Source: Actinoallomurus spadix
GTDB taxonomy: Bacteria; Actinomycetota; Actinomycetes; Streptosporangiales; Streptosporangiaceae
Length of the DNA stretch: 64,000 nucleotides
Assembly (NCBI RefSeq): GCF_024055725.1
Contig: NZ_JAMXMX010000014.1
Span: 124,001 to 188,000 of the forward strand
Direction: 5' to 3'
Shown piece after piece: positions 37,565-46,739 of this stretch. Under the pieces are notes generated by a model. The model saw nothing but the letters and a program-made list of their open reading frames with translations. It had not been told where the DNA came from and ran no database searches. The position numbers and the translations under genes are program-made. How positions within the stretch are numbered: position 1 is the stretch's first letter; the number at the start of each line of letters is the position of its first letter.

Positions 37565-37574
37565 CGGGCGTGTC

Positions 37575-38747
37575 TCACCACGTGACCGGCAGCGCCGAGA
37601 CGCCGCCGGTCAGGCGGTCGGCGCGACGCGGCAGCCGGTCGATCGGCACCGCGAGGCGCAGGCCGGGGAACCGCTGGAACAGCGAGCCGAACACGGCTCG
37701 CAGCTCGACGCGGGCGAGGTTCGCGCCCAGGCAGTACCGGATGGCGTAGCCGAACCCGAGGTGCGGCTGCGGGTCGCGGCCGATGTCGAAGCGTTCCGGG
37801 TCGGTGAAGACGGTCTCATCCCGGTTGGCGGCCGCGGTCGAGATCACGCACAGCTCCCCCGCCCTGATCCGTACGCCGTCGACCTCGACGTCCTCGCGGG
37901 CGTACCGGGCGAGGCCGTGATCGTTCGGGACGGCGGCGCGCATGATCTCCTCGACCGCCGCCGGTGCGAGCGCGGGGTCGCGCCGCAGCGCCGCGAGCTG
38001 GTCCGGGTTGGCCAGCAGGATGAGGACGCCGTGGTCGATGCGGTTGACCGTCGTCTCGTGCCCGGCGAACAGCAGCCCGCCCGCGATGGTCGCGACCTCC
38101 TCGGCGGGCAGGTCGGCCTGTGCGAGGTCGGAGTAGACGTCCTCCCCCGGGTCGTCCCGCTTGGCCTTGACGATGCCGTGGGAGTACTCCTCCATGGCCG
38201 TACGGGCGGCGGCGGACCGGTCCGGGTCGGTGAGGTCGGTCATCTCGTCCGCGATCGCCCGGAAGTGGTCGCGGTCGGCAAGGGGGACGCCGAGGAGCTC
38301 GCAGATCACCTGGATGGGCAGCGGGACCGACAGCGCCGCGTGCAGGTCGAGTGGTGGGCCGTGCTCCTCCATCCGGTCGAGCAGGTCGTCGACCAGCTCC
38401 TGGACGCGCCCGGCCAGCGCCCGCATCCGGCGTGCGGAGAACGCCGGGGCGAGCAGCCGGCGCATGCGGTCGTGCACGTCCTTCTCGGTGGCGAACTCCC
38501 CCGTCGGGCCGCCGGTGATGGCGGAGTTGGAGAGCCGGGGGGCGTGGTCGGGATCGGGGTGGGAACGGCCGAAGCGCTGGTCGGCGAGGATCGCCCTGGC
38601 CTGGTCGTACCCGGTCACGAGCCATCCCTCGTCACCGGTCCGCGTGCGGACCCGTGTGATCGGTTCCCTGGCGCGCAGGGCGGCGTACGCCCCGGAGATC
38701 CCCAGCAGGTCGGTGCGCTCGAACGGCAGTCGCGGCAGGTCGGCCAT
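37575..38747 (-). CDS. Cytochrome P450
   Basis: A 390-residue bacterial P450. The I-helix oxygen motif AGHETT lies near residue 235, ExxR (EEIMR) near 275, and the heme-binding FGYAIRYCLGANLARVE near 340 with its axial Cys. Residues around the Cys are slightly unusual (Ala-Ile-Arg-Tyr in place of the common Gly-x-His-x). It is a soluble class I enzyme needing ferredoxin; no redox partner gene is adjacent. The ATG at 38747 gives the usual short N-terminus (MADLPRLPF). Substrate unknown. Confidence 0.92.
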   Translation of the reverse strand: MADLPRLPFERTDLLGISGAYAALRAREPITRVRTRTGDEGWLVTGYDQARAILADQRFGRSHPDPDHAPRLSNSAITGGPTGEFATEKDVHDRMRRLLAPAFSARRMRALAGRVQELVDDLLDRMEEHGPPLDLHAALSVPLPIQVICELLGVPLADRDHFRAIADEMTDLTDPDRSAAARTAMEEYSHGIVKAKRDDPGEDVYSDLAQADLPAEEVATIAGGLLFAGHETTVNRIDHGVLILLANPDQLAALRRDPALAPAAVEEIMRAAVPNDHGLARYAREDVEVDGVRIRAGELCVISTAAANRDETVFTDPERFDIGRDPQPHLGFGYAIRYCLGANLARVELRAVFGSLFQRFPGLRLAVPIDRLPRRADRLTGGVSALPVTW

Positions 38748-38867
38748 GAGGCGACGTCCCCTCCCCGAGGTAGCGGTCAACCTTTACGGTTTCACCCGTC
38801 ATGTCGGCCGTCAATGCCCTCAAGTGGGATAAGCCGGCTTTGTCGGCCCCGACCGCGTGTCGGCCTG

Positions 38868-39449
38868 TCAGGGCGTCCAGGCCGGGTCGCGGCCGGCGAG
38901 GCCGAGAGCCCGGTCGAGCGGCGGAGCCATGTCCGGAACCGGCACCTCCGGGCCGAACGCGCCGTACCGCCGGGCCATCTCCGCCATCGCGGACACCTGG
39001 TCGAGCAGCGCGCGGGTCAGCTCGTCGCCGAGGGGGACCTTCTGGCCGGTCGCCACGGCGAGGTCCCACGCGTGCAGCAGGAGCTCCCCGAACATCATCC
39101 CGCCGACCACCGGAGCGGGCATCGCCCCCGCCGCGGAGATCCCCGTCTCGCCCTCCCAGGCGGCCGGCTCGGCCCAGGCCGCGGCGGACGCCCGGACGCT
39201 CGCGGCGTACCGGCCCGCCCAGCCGGGCTCGGCGGTGACGTCGTGGTCCTCCGCCGGGGACCCGGCCGGCGATTCCTTGCGGGCGGCGGCCTCGAACCGG
39301 GATCCCGTCCAGAAGGCCAGATGGTTCAGCAGGGCACGGACGTCGAATCCGGGACACGGCGTCGGCAGGTCCAGCCGGTCGGGGCCGATCCCCTGGACCA
39401 CCGTGATCGGCACTTCCGCAGCGCGCGTCATGAGCGGGCGCAGTTCCAT
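38868..39449 (-). CDS. TIGR03086-type protein (mycothiol maleylpyruvate isomerase N-terminal fold)
   Basis: A 193-residue DinB-like four-helix protein: [24 protein letters not shown] near residue 27, then [19 protein letters not shown] near 120. The His residues in these two blocks form the likely metal site of this family. Some members use mycothiol or related thiols; the substrate is not known. It is divergent from the AraC-type gene. Confidence 0.85.
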   Translation of the reverse strand: MELRPLMTRAAEVPITVVQGIGPDRLDLPTPCPGFDVRALLNHLAFWTGSRFEAAARKESPAGSPAEDHDVTAEPGWAGRYAASVRASAAAWAEPAAWEGETGISAAGAMPAPVVGGMMFGELLLHAWDLAVATGQKVPLGDELTRALLDQVSAMAEMARRYGAFGPEVPVPDMAPPLDRALGLAGRDPAWTP

Positions 39450-39538
39450 CGATGTCTCCGTGAGTCGTCAGATGACAGCGGCCCAGAGCGTAAGGCGGGC
39501 CGGGCCGCCGGTCTTGAACAAATGCGACACTGAGCCGT

Positions 39539-40351
39539 ATGGCCGACGCCGTTCCCGACAGCCTCCGGGCCGTCCTGAACCGCGCGGCGGCGCTGGAGCG
39601 CTTCCAGGTCGCCCACCGGGCGCCGGCGGCGGATCTCGCCTGGCTCGCCGACTACCACTGGATCCTGCGCTGGGACCTCGGCGAGGGCGGCACCCACCGG
39701 CAGCGGGTCCTCACCCACCCCTCGGTGCACCTGACCTTCATCAGCGACGGGCGGGCCCGCGTGGACGGCGTCGTGCGCGGCGTTTTCACCGAGACCATCG
39801 AGGGCCGCGGCCGGGTGATCGGCGTGCGCTTCCGGCCCGGCGGCCTCCGGCCCATCCTCGGCGCTCCGGTGTCCACGATCACCGACCGGCGCGTCCCGGT
39901 CGAGGGAATCTTCGGCCGGGAGGCGCGCGCCGTCGCCGACGCGATCATCGCCACGCCGGAGCCCGGGGACGCGATCCTCCTGGCGGAGGACCTCCTCCGC
40001 TCCGCCGCACCGGACAGGCCCGACCCGCTCGTCCTCGAGGCGTCCGCCGTCGTGGACCGGATCGCCGCCGACCCGGCGCTGACCCGGGTGGACCGGCTGG
40101 CCGCGGCGGCCGGGGTCTCGACGCGCCGGCTGCAGCGCCTGTTCGCCGACTACGTCGGCGTGGGCCCCAAGTGGGTGATCCGCCGGTACCGGATGCAGGA
40201 CGCGGCGGACCGGGCGGCCCACGGCACGGACGTCGACTGGGCGGACGTGGCCGCCGATCTCGGCTATGCCGATCAGGCGCACTTCACCCGTGACTTCACC
40301 GCGACGATCGGCATGTCCCCGGCCAGGTACGCGCGCTCATGCGCGCGGTGA
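39539..40351 (+). CDS. AraC-family transcriptional regulator
   Basis: A 270-residue regulator. The N-terminal beta-rich domain ends near 130, and the C-terminal double HTH spans ~165-265 (LTRVDRLAAAAGVSTRRLQRLF, then VAADLGYADQAHFTRDF, ending IGMSPARYARS). Divergent from the TIGR03086 gene, which is its most likely target. ATG at 39539. Confidence 0.9.
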   Translation: MADAVPDSLRAVLNRAAALERFQVAHRAPAADLAWLADYHWILRWDLGEGGTHRQRVLTHPSVHLTFISDGRARVDGVVRGVFTETIEGRGRVIGVRFRPGGLRPILGAPVSTITDRRVPVEGIFGREARAVADAIIATPEPGDAILLAEDLLRSAAPDRPDPLVLEASAVVDRIAADPALTRVDRLAAAAGVSTRRLQRLFADYVGVGPKWVIRRYRMQDAADRAAHGTDVDWADVAADLGYADQAHFTRDFTATIGMSPARYARSCAR

Positions 40352-40505
40352 CCCGTGAGCGCCGCCGGCCTGACCGTGAGCGGCGGGTGCGGCGGGCCCG
40401 TACGGGCGGGCGACCGTCTCAGCGCGTGGACGCCCGTGACCGGCTTGTAACCGTTTCACATAGCATTCAAGGAACGACGACGCCCGGCAGAAGGACTGTT
40501 CCCAC

Positions 40506-41723
40506 GTGAGCTCCGCTACCGAACCACTGCGCGCGCTGCTGTTGGAAAGCATTCACTCCGACGCTGTCGCCTCGCTGGAGAAGAACGGCTACGCCGTCGA
40601 GTTGCTGGATCGCGCCCTCGACGAGGACGAGCTGATCGCCCGCATCCCCGGCGTCCACCTGCTCGGCATCCGGTCGAAGACGACGATCACCGACGCGGTG
40701 CTCGCCGCCGCGCCGGACCTGCTCGCGGTCGGCGCGTTCTGCATCGGGACCAACCAGATCGACCTGTCCGCCGCCGCGCAGCGCGGGGTCGCGGTCTTCA
40801 ACGCGCCGTTCTCCAATACGCGCAGCGTCGTCGAGCTGGTGGTCGCCGAGATCATCGCGCTCACCCGGCGCCTCACGGAGAAGAACTCGGCCCTGCACGC
40901 CGGCGTCTGGGACAAGTCCGCCGAGGGCGCCCACGAGGTCCGGGGACGGCGGCTCGGCATCGTGGGGTACGGCAACATCGGCAGTCAGCTGTCGGTGCTG
41001 GCCGAGAACCTCGGCATGAGCGTGTTCTTCTACGACACCGCCGACAAGCTCGCGCTCGGCAACGCCCGCCGGTGCGCCAGCATGGAGGAGCTGCTGTCCG
41101 TCTCCGACGTCGTGACCCTGCACGTCGACGGCCGGCCCGGCAACAGCGGCCTGTTCGGGGAGGCGGAGTTCAACCGGATGCGCCCCGGCAGCCTGTTCCT
41201 GAACCTCTCCCGCGGGTTCGTCGTCGATCACGGCGCGCTGCGGCGTCACATCGAGTCGGGTCACCTGGCCGGCGCGGCGATCGACGTCTTCCCGCAGGAG
41301 CCGAAGGGCCGCGGCGACGAGTTCGTCTCGGAGCTGCGGGGACTGCCCAACGTCATCATCACGCCGCACATCGGCGGGTCGACGGAGGAGGCGCAGCAGG
41401 ACATCGGCCAGTTCGTCTCCGGCAAGATGCAGGACTTCGTGGCCACGGGCAACACCGCGCTCAGCGTGAACCTCCCGGCCGTGTCGCTGCCCGCCCCGGT
41501 CACCGGGCACCGGCTGACGCACCTGCACCGCAACACCCCGGGGGTGCTGGCCACGATCAACGGCATCCTCGCCGAGCACGACGTGAACATCGAGGGTCAG
41601 CTCCTCGGCACGCGCGGCGAGATCGGCTACGTGATCACCGACATCGGCACCCAGTACACCACCGACGTGCTGGAGCAGCTTCGCGCGCTGCCGAACACCG
41701 TCCGGCTGCGCCTGCTGTCCTGA
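40506..41723 (+). CDS. serA: D-3-phosphoglycerate dehydrogenase (E. coli-type, with ACT domain)
   Basis: A 405-residue enzyme oxidising 3-phosphoglycerate, the first step of serine synthesis. NAD-binding GIVGYGNIGSQLS lies near residue 155. Catalytic Arg (LNLSRGFVVD near 238), Glu and His (ITPHIGGSTEEA near 290) are present. The C-terminal ~70 residues are an ACT domain (HRNTPGVLATINGILAEHDVN) that normally binds serine for feedback inhibition. The length matches the short SerA form, without the intervening ASB domain. GTG start behind AGAAGGA. It stands alone, convergent with the APC permease. Confidence 0.93.
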   Translation: MSSATEPLRALLLESIHSDAVASLEKNGYAVELLDRALDEDELIARIPGVHLLGIRSKTTITDAVLAAAPDLLAVGAFCIGTNQIDLSAAAQRGVAVFNAPFSNTRSVVELVVAEIIALTRRLTEKNSALHAGVWDKSAEGAHEVRGRRLGIVGYGNIGSQLSVLAENLGMSVFFYDTADKLALGNARRCASMEELLSVSDVVTLHVDGRPGNSGLFGEAEFNRMRPGSLFLNLSRGFVVDHGALRRHIESGHLAGAAIDVFPQEPKGRGDEFVSELRGLPNVIITPHIGGSTEEAQQDIGQFVSGKMQDFVATGNTALSVNLPAVSLPAPVTGHRLTHLHRNTPGVLATINGILAEHDVNIEGQLLGTRGEIGYVITDIGTQYTTDVLEQLRALPNTVRLRLLS

Positions 41724-41790
41724 CCGGTCCCGACCGCGCCCGCGCCGTTCGTACGCCCGCCCGGCCGGTGAGCGTGCGAGCGGCGCGCGG

Positions 41791-43434
41791 TCACGCGATG
41801 TGGAGCTCCGGCTCGGCCGCGATCTCCGCCTCCTCGGCCGCGACGGCCGCGGCGACCTCGCCGCTGGAGACGGCGATCCGCACGGCGAAGAAGTAGACGG
41901 CCAGGGAGAACACCGTGACCGTCAGGACGTCGACCCAGTCGGGCAGCAGCCTGCTGCCGCCGTAGCGGCCCAGGAACCCGATGAGGACCATGCCGCCCAG
42001 CCACGGCCAGACCCACGTGGCCGCGGACCAGTTCAGCGGAGATCGCTCGGCCCGCGGCGTCCTCGCCCGGGTCACCGCGAAGATCACCAGACCGAACAGG
42101 ATGGCGATTCCGAGTTTCCACTCCGCCTGGAAACTCGACCAGTAGATGATCAGGTTCGCGCAGACGAAGGCCAGGGGCGCCAGCACGCGGTGCGCCGGGA
42201 GACGGTAGGGGCGGGCCCGGTCCGGATCGCGCACCCGCAGAGCGCGCAAGGCGATCGGCCCGTACGCGTACATGATCGCGGTCGCCGAGGTGACGAGGCC
42301 GACCAGGGAGTGCCAGCTGGGGAACGGCAGGAACGCGATCTCCCCGACGGCGAAGGCGATGACGACCGAGACGATCGGCACGCCCTTCGGGCTCACCGCG
42401 GCCACCGCGGCCGGCACCGACCGCTCCCGGCCCAGCGCGTACGAGAGCCGGGACGACGCGGCGACGTAGACGAGGCCGGTCCCGGCCGGTGAGATCACCG
42501 CGTCGGCGTAGAGCAGCCCGGCCAGCCAGGCGGCGCCGGCCCCGACGGCGAGCGTGGCGTACGGGCCGAAGTCGCCCTTGCCGACCGGGTTCGCCCAGCC
42601 GTGCGCGATGTGGGCGGGGTCGAGCGCGCCGATGAACGCGATCTCCAGCAGGATGTAGACGAGCGTGCCGATCGCGGTGGCCGTGATCACCGCGCGCGAG
42701 ACGTCCTGCTGCGGCTTCCTGGCCTCGCCGGCCAGCTGGATCGCCTGCTCGAACCCCTGCAGGGCGAACACGACGCCGGCCGGCAGCGCGGCGAACACGC
42801 CGTGCGCCCCGAACGGCATGAATCCGCCGCCCGCCGTGAAGTTGGACGCGCGGAAGGTCAGCAGCAGGAGGACCACCACGGTGAGCAGCGGGATCGCCGT
42901 CTTCCAGATCACGGCGATCCCGTTCGAGTGGGCGAGGACCTTCACGCCGACGATGTTGATGACCGTGAAGAGCAGCATGAAGACCGTCGCCACGAGCAGG
43001 CCGACGCCGGTCAGCGTCCCGTCGGCGTGCAGCATCGTGATGTGGTTACGTACCCATCCGATGTGGTCGCAGTAGGACAGCGTCGCCTCGACCTCGATCG
43101 GGGCGATCGTGACCGCCTGCACCCAGGCCATCCAGCCGGCGGTGAAGCCGACCAGCGGGCCGAAGGCGAAACTCGGGAACCGCGCGGTGCCGCCGGCGAT
43201 GGGATAGGCCGCGCCGAGCTCGGCGTGCACCAGGGCGAGGATGACCAGCATCACGGCGGCGAGGACCCAGGACACCAGGGAGGCGGGCCCGGCGATCGTC
43301 GCGGCCGTGAGCGCGCCGAGCAGCCAGCCGGAGCCGATGATGGATCCGAGCGACACGAACATCAGTCCCCAGAAACCGACGTCCCGCCGTAGGCGTCGTC
43401 CCGAATCGACGGATCCGGTGGTGCCGGGCGCCAT
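41791..43434 (-). CDS. APC-family amino acid permease
   Basis: A 547-residue permease with about 12-14 hydrophobic segments. The APC hallmark is near the N-terminus (FVSLGSIIGSGWLLGA), and GFEQAIQLAGEARKPQQDVSRA near 235 is the conserved loop after helix 6. A final Glu/Ala-rich cytoplasmic tail follows. Substrate cannot be inferred. Its promoter region upstream (43435-43755) holds a GTTACC-N3-GGTAAC palindrome and an extraordinary G/C homopolymer. Confidence 0.9.
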   Translation of the reverse strand: MAPGTTGSVDSGRRLRRDVGFWGLMFVSLGSIIGSGWLLGALTAATIAGPASLVSWVLAAVMLVILALVHAELGAAYPIAGGTARFPSFAFGPLVGFTAGWMAWVQAVTIAPIEVEATLSYCDHIGWVRNHITMLHADGTLTGVGLLVATVFMLLFTVINIVGVKVLAHSNGIAVIWKTAIPLLTVVVLLLLTFRASNFTAGGGFMPFGAHGVFAALPAGVVFALQGFEQAIQLAGEARKPQQDVSRAVITATAIGTLVYILLEIAFIGALDPAHIAHGWANPVGKGDFGPYATLAVGAGAAWLAGLLYADAVISPAGTGLVYVAASSRLSYALGRERSVPAAVAAVSPKGVPIVSVVIAFAVGEIAFLPFPSWHSLVGLVTSATAIMYAYGPIALRALRVRDPDRARPYRLPAHRVLAPLAFVCANLIIYWSSFQAEWKLGIAILFGLVIFAVTRARTPRAERSPLNWSAATWVWPWLGGMVLIGFLGRYGGSRLLPDWVDVLTVTVFSLAVYFFAVRIAVSSGEVAAAVAAEEAEIAAEPELHIA

Positions 43435-43605
43435 GGAACCCCCTCTTCGGGTGGTAGCGGACGAACCAGCGCCTATCTGGCGCTAATCGACGTTATGGAC
43501 AGGCCGCAATACGCGTCAACGCCGGAGGGAGGCTATTTCGACGCGGCCTCGAATGCAATGAGCGACCAGAACATCCGCGTGCCCGAAGAGTCTCACGAGT
43601 GAGGT

Positions 43606-43620
43606 GTTACCCCAGGTAAC
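43606..43620. promoter_or_regulatory. Palindrome GTTACC-CCA-GGTAAC upstream of the APC gene
   Basis: Perfect 6-bp arms around three bases, about 172 bases upstream of the permease start, in a locally A/T-richer stretch. Possible operator. Apart from this and the G/C hairpin I see nothing else in 43435-43755. Confidence 0.35.
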
Positions 43621-43693
43621 GGCGTTCCCTGGAGGACTGAAATCATCCTTGATCACACGGTTTTTCACACAATCGACGCCGCCGGAAAATGAC

Positions 43694-43741
43694 GTGGAGG
43701 TGGGGGGGGGGGCCCCCCCCCCCCCCCCCCCCCACCTCCAC
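43694..43741 (-). terminator. G11/C21 homopolymer hairpin downstream of the NlpC/P60 gene
   Basis: GTGGAGGT plus 11 G (43694-43712) faces a run of 21 C plus ACCTCCAC (to 43741), so the outer 8 bp and 11 G:C pairs can form a near-perfect stem. It begins 15 bases after the stop of the minus-strand NlpC/P60 gene and could terminate it. Homopolymers this long are unusual; the run length may be a sequencing or assembly artefact. Confidence 0.55.
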
Positions 43742-43755
43742 ACCGCGCCGTTTCG

Positions 43756-44334
43756 TCAGCGGATCTTCTTCGGGCGGTAGGCGTGGTACTGGCTGCCCTT
43801 GCTCAGCCCGTATTTGAGGACCCGATGGTCGGTCCCGTAGCCGCCCCGCTGTTCGTACGCCCAGTACGACTTCTTCGTCTTGCTGTTGACCCAGCGCTCG
43901 AAGATGACGACGTGGCGGGTGTGATTGTTCCCGCTCGCGTCGATCACCAGGTCGCCCTTCTGCAGCGACGCCATGCCGATGCGCGTCGAGTACGTCTTCG
44001 ACGCGAGACCGACGGTGTTCGGTCCCGGCTTCGACAGCGCGAGCGCCATCGAGACGTACCCCGAGCAGTCGGTGCGGTATCCGCCGTGGGTCTTGTTCTG
44101 GCTGTACGGAACGCGCTTCGACGTGTGGGGGTGCCAGGTCTTGGCCCGCGCGATGACCTGGGCCCGGGTGATGGTGGCGGTGGCGGAGACGTCCTGCGCG
44201 ACCGGGCGGGCGACCGGCCTGGCGGCCGGGCCGGCGGACGACGCGACCGCGCTGGGAACTCCGATCGCGGCGACGGCTCCCACCGCGGCGACACCGAGGG
44301 TGATGCGGAGCCTGCGAGACGAGGGCATGAACAC
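43756..44334 (-). CDS. Secreted NlpC/P60-like cysteine hydrolase
   Basis: A 192-residue protein with a signal peptide (basic SSRRLR, then a hydrophobic core, then a VASSAGPA cleavage region near 32). The catalytic domain has Cys90 in YRTDCSGYVSMAL and His141 in HTRHVVIFERW, as in NlpC/P60 endopeptidases that cut cell-wall peptides or related amides. The ATG at 44328 is an alternative start. The domain is closely paralogous to the extracellular part of the regulator encoded divergently at 44744, from which it differs by keeping both catalytic residues. Confidence 0.82.
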   Translation of the reverse strand: MFMPSSRRLRITLGVAAVGAVAAIGVPSAVASSAGPAARPVARPVAQDVSATATITRAQVIARAKTWHPHTSKRVPYSQNKTHGGYRTDCSGYVSMALALSKPGPNTVGLASKTYSTRIGMASLQKGDLVIDASGNNHTRHVVIFERWVNSKTKKSYWAYEQRGGYGTDHRVLKYGLSKGSQYHAYRPKKIR

Positions 44335-44743
44335 TCCTTCGGGGGGATGATCGGGACGTTCGCCGATGCGCGGACCGCCGTTGCCGACCCGCGGTCATCG
44401 GTTCGGCGGTCACGTTAGGGAGCGCGGCGCCCGGCTCGCCATGGGTCCGGCGCTCGCGGGACAGAGCCACCCCCGGAATCGCTCTGACCTGCTGAGACCT
44501 CCCCTCCCGGGACGACTCCGAGACAATGGGACAGCCGATCCGGGCGCCGGTGCGGCAGGCCCCTCCCCTTCTCTCCCCTTGGATCGTCCGGTCACGGCGG
44601 CTACCGTCGGCGTCCGGATTCGGCGAAAACCGTGAATCGCCCGGCGCGGCCGTACGTCACCGGCACAATCGACTCTCGGCCGGAAAGCCGAGGGGGCACA
44701 TGGAACCGACGACCGAAACACGGGCGAACGGGGGATCCGAGAC
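44335..44743. other. Divergent intergenic region between the NlpC/P60 paralogues
   Basis: 409 bases that must hold the promoters of the secreted enzyme and of the HTH regulator. GGGGGATCC precedes the GTG of the regulator. I see no coding frame with proper third-position bias, no RNA gene and no confident palindrome. Confidence 0.5.
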
Positions 44744-45751
44744 GTGAGCCCGACCCGACGACTGCGCCCGTTGCCCGAGGACCTTCCCGCGACGACCCGG
44801 AGCCTGCTGCGGGAGTTGCGCGCCCTGAAGGACCAGTCCGGGTACGACCTGCGCGCCCTGGAGAAGAAGACCTACGCGAGCCGCTCGTCCTGGGGACGCT
44901 GGCTCAGTGGAGAGACGTGGATCCCCTGCGAGGCCGTCGAGACGATGGCCGACATCTGCGGCGGCGACAGGCAACGGCTGCGTGCCCTGTGGCACCGCGC
45001 GGACGACGAGCGCCGGGCCGTTCTCGCGGCCGAATCCGTGGACGGCGACCTTCCGGCCGCCGCCGAGGAGCCGGCGGACCCGCGCGGCGCGGCGGTGTCC
45101 CGGCCGTCCGAGCCGTCCGGACCATCCGAGCCCTCCGGACCGTCCGAGCCGTCCGGACCGTCCGGGTCGTCGAGGCGGCGGTGGGTGGCGTACGTCGGCA
45201 TCACGGTCGGCTGTTCGCTCGCCGCCGGGGTGGCCGGCCTGGTCACCGGCATGTCGCTCCGGCCGTCGGCGGCGCCGCGGCCGCGTCCGACGCCCACCTA
45301 CGTCCAGTGGATCCGGCGGCCGGACATCATCGCGCGCGCCCGGACCTGGCATCCACACAGTGACCAGCGCGTCCCGTACGACATGGCGCAGATCCACGGC
45401 GGCTACCGGGCGGACGGCTCCGGGTTCGCCTCGATGGCGCTCGGCCTGCCCACGCCGGGCCCCAACTCCACGGACCTGGCCTGGGGCGGCTACACGCGGC
45501 AGATCGCACCGTCGCAACTGCTCCCCGGCGATCTGATCATCAACGCGGTCGGCGAGGCCGGCACCCGGCAGGTCGCGATCTTCGAAAGGTGGGCGAACAC
45601 CGCGCACACGGCCTACTGGGTCTACCAGCAGCGCCGTGGATACGGCACGGACCACCTCATCCTCCGGTACGGCCTGGCGGCGGACGGCCCCTACCATCCG
45701 TACCGGCCGCTCAACGTTCACGAACAGCCCGGGAGCACGCCCTCCCCGTGA
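44744..45751 (+). CDS. Transmembrane XRE-type HTH protein with a catalytically dead NlpC/P60 domain
   Basis: 335 residues. The N-terminal HTH spans ~15-75 (LRALKDQSGYDLRALEKKTYASRSSWGRWLSGE). A Pro-Ser-Glu repeat linker (PSEPSG units) lies at ~117-142. One membrane helix spans ~146-168, and the C-terminal domain from ~185 to 325 lies outside the cell. That domain matches the neighbouring secreted NlpC/P60 protein along its length (ARTWHPHSDQRVPY, PGPNSTDL, VAIFERWAN, GYGTDHLILRYGL). Its catalytic Cys is Gly225 (RADGSGF) and its catalytic His is Gln276 (TRQVAIF). It therefore cannot hydrolyse but may still bind ligand and signal to the HTH. The GTG at 44744 follows GGGGGATC. Confidence 0.85.
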   Translation: MSPTRRLRPLPEDLPATTRSLLRELRALKDQSGYDLRALEKKTYASRSSWGRWLSGETWIPCEAVETMADICGGDRQRLRALWHRADDERRAVLAAESVDGDLPAAAEEPADPRGAAVSRPSEPSGPSEPSGPSEPSGPSGSSRRRWVAYVGITVGCSLAAGVAGLVTGMSLRPSAAPRPRPTPTYVQWIRRPDIIARARTWHPHSDQRVPYDMAQIHGGYRADGSGFASMALGLPTPGPNSTDLAWGGYTRQIAPSQLLPGDLIINAVGEAGTRQVAIFERWANTAHTAYWVYQQRRGYGTDHLILRYGLAADGPYHPYRPLNVHEQPGSTPSP

Positions 45752-45804
45752 GCCCGGCGGCCGATCGCGGACGACGCACGGCGCGACCCCTGAGAGAATG
45801 ACAT

Positions 45805-46671
45805 ATGGGCCTGATCACGACCGTCGGCGTCGCCCTGCATCCCGAACGCAACTGCAGGGGCGTCATCGACACCATCACCGGCTGGGCGCGGGACCGGAAG
45901 GCGCGTGTCCTCGGGCTACCCGGAGAGGTCGCCCGCATCGACGGCGACGTCGAACCGGTCGAGCCGGACGCCCTGGCCGACCGTGCCGACCTGATCGTCA
46001 GCCTCGGCGGTGACGGCACCATGCTGCGCGCCATGCGGCTGAGCTACCCGCGGCGGACCCCGGTCCTCGGCGTCAACCTCGGCCGCCTCGGCTTCCTCGC
46101 CGAGATCGACATCCCGGAGCTGAGCGGGGCGCTCTGCGCGATCGACGAGCACCGCTTCACCGTGGAGCCGCGGACCGGGATCCGGGCGACCGCGAACGGC
46201 ATCGACGCGCTCGCGTTCAACGACATCGACCTGGCTCGCGTCCCCGGAGACGGAATCCCCGTGGTGGAGCTTTGTGTCGAGGGGAACCCCTTCGTCCGGT
46301 ACGCCGCCGACGCCGTCGTCGTCGCGACGCCCACCGGCTCCACGGCCTACAACTTCTCCGCCGGCGGCCCGATCGTCTCCCCCAGCGCCGAGGGGCTGCT
46401 CGTCACGCCGGTCGCGCCGCACTCCGCGTTCAACCGGGCGCTGTTCCTGTCCCCGCAGGAGAAGCTCGCGCTGCGGATCCTGCCGACCAGCGGCGCCGTC
46501 GCCGTCGAGGCGGACGGCGTGCTCATCGGCCGGCTCTCGCCCGGTGACGTCCTCGATTTGACGGCGCTGCCCGGCGCGGCCGGCGTCGTACGGCTCGGGC
46601 AGACGACCTTCTACCAGCGGGCGCAGCGACGCCTGCGGCTCATGGGCTCGGCCGAGGCGGACGGGGACTGA
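45805..46671 (+). CDS. nadK: NAD kinase
   Basis: A 288-residue ATP/polyphosphate-dependent kinase making NADP. The GGDGT motif (LIVSLGGDGTMLRAM) is near residue 75, VNLGRLGFLAEI near 92, and the conserved TPTGSTAYNFSAGGPIVSP near 172. Length and motifs are typical. It may be a second NAD kinase of the genome, since actinomycetes often carry two (family knowledge). It stands 53 bases after the transmembrane regulator. Confidence 0.92.
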   Translation: MGLITTVGVALHPERNCRGVIDTITGWARDRKARVLGLPGEVARIDGDVEPVEPDALADRADLIVSLGGDGTMLRAMRLSYPRRTPVLGVNLGRLGFLAEIDIPELSGALCAIDEHRFTVEPRTGIRATANGIDALAFNDIDLARVPGDGIPVVELCVEGNPFVRYAADAVVVATPTGSTAYNFSAGGPIVSPSAEGLLVTPVAPHSAFNRALFLSPQEKLALRILPTSGAVAVEADGVLIGRLSPGDVLDLTALPGAAGVVRLGQTTFYQRAQRRLRLMGSAEADGD

Positions 46672-46739
46672 TCCCCGCGCGAGGCCGCCGGCCACGGTGC
46701 CTACCGTCGGCGGCACCGAACGACATGACAGGGGCATCG

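Noticed and set aside
37575-38747. P450 as a tailoring enzyme of the lanthipeptide locus
   Set aside because: It is 8.4 kb away with serA, a permease, nadK and other unrelated genes between.
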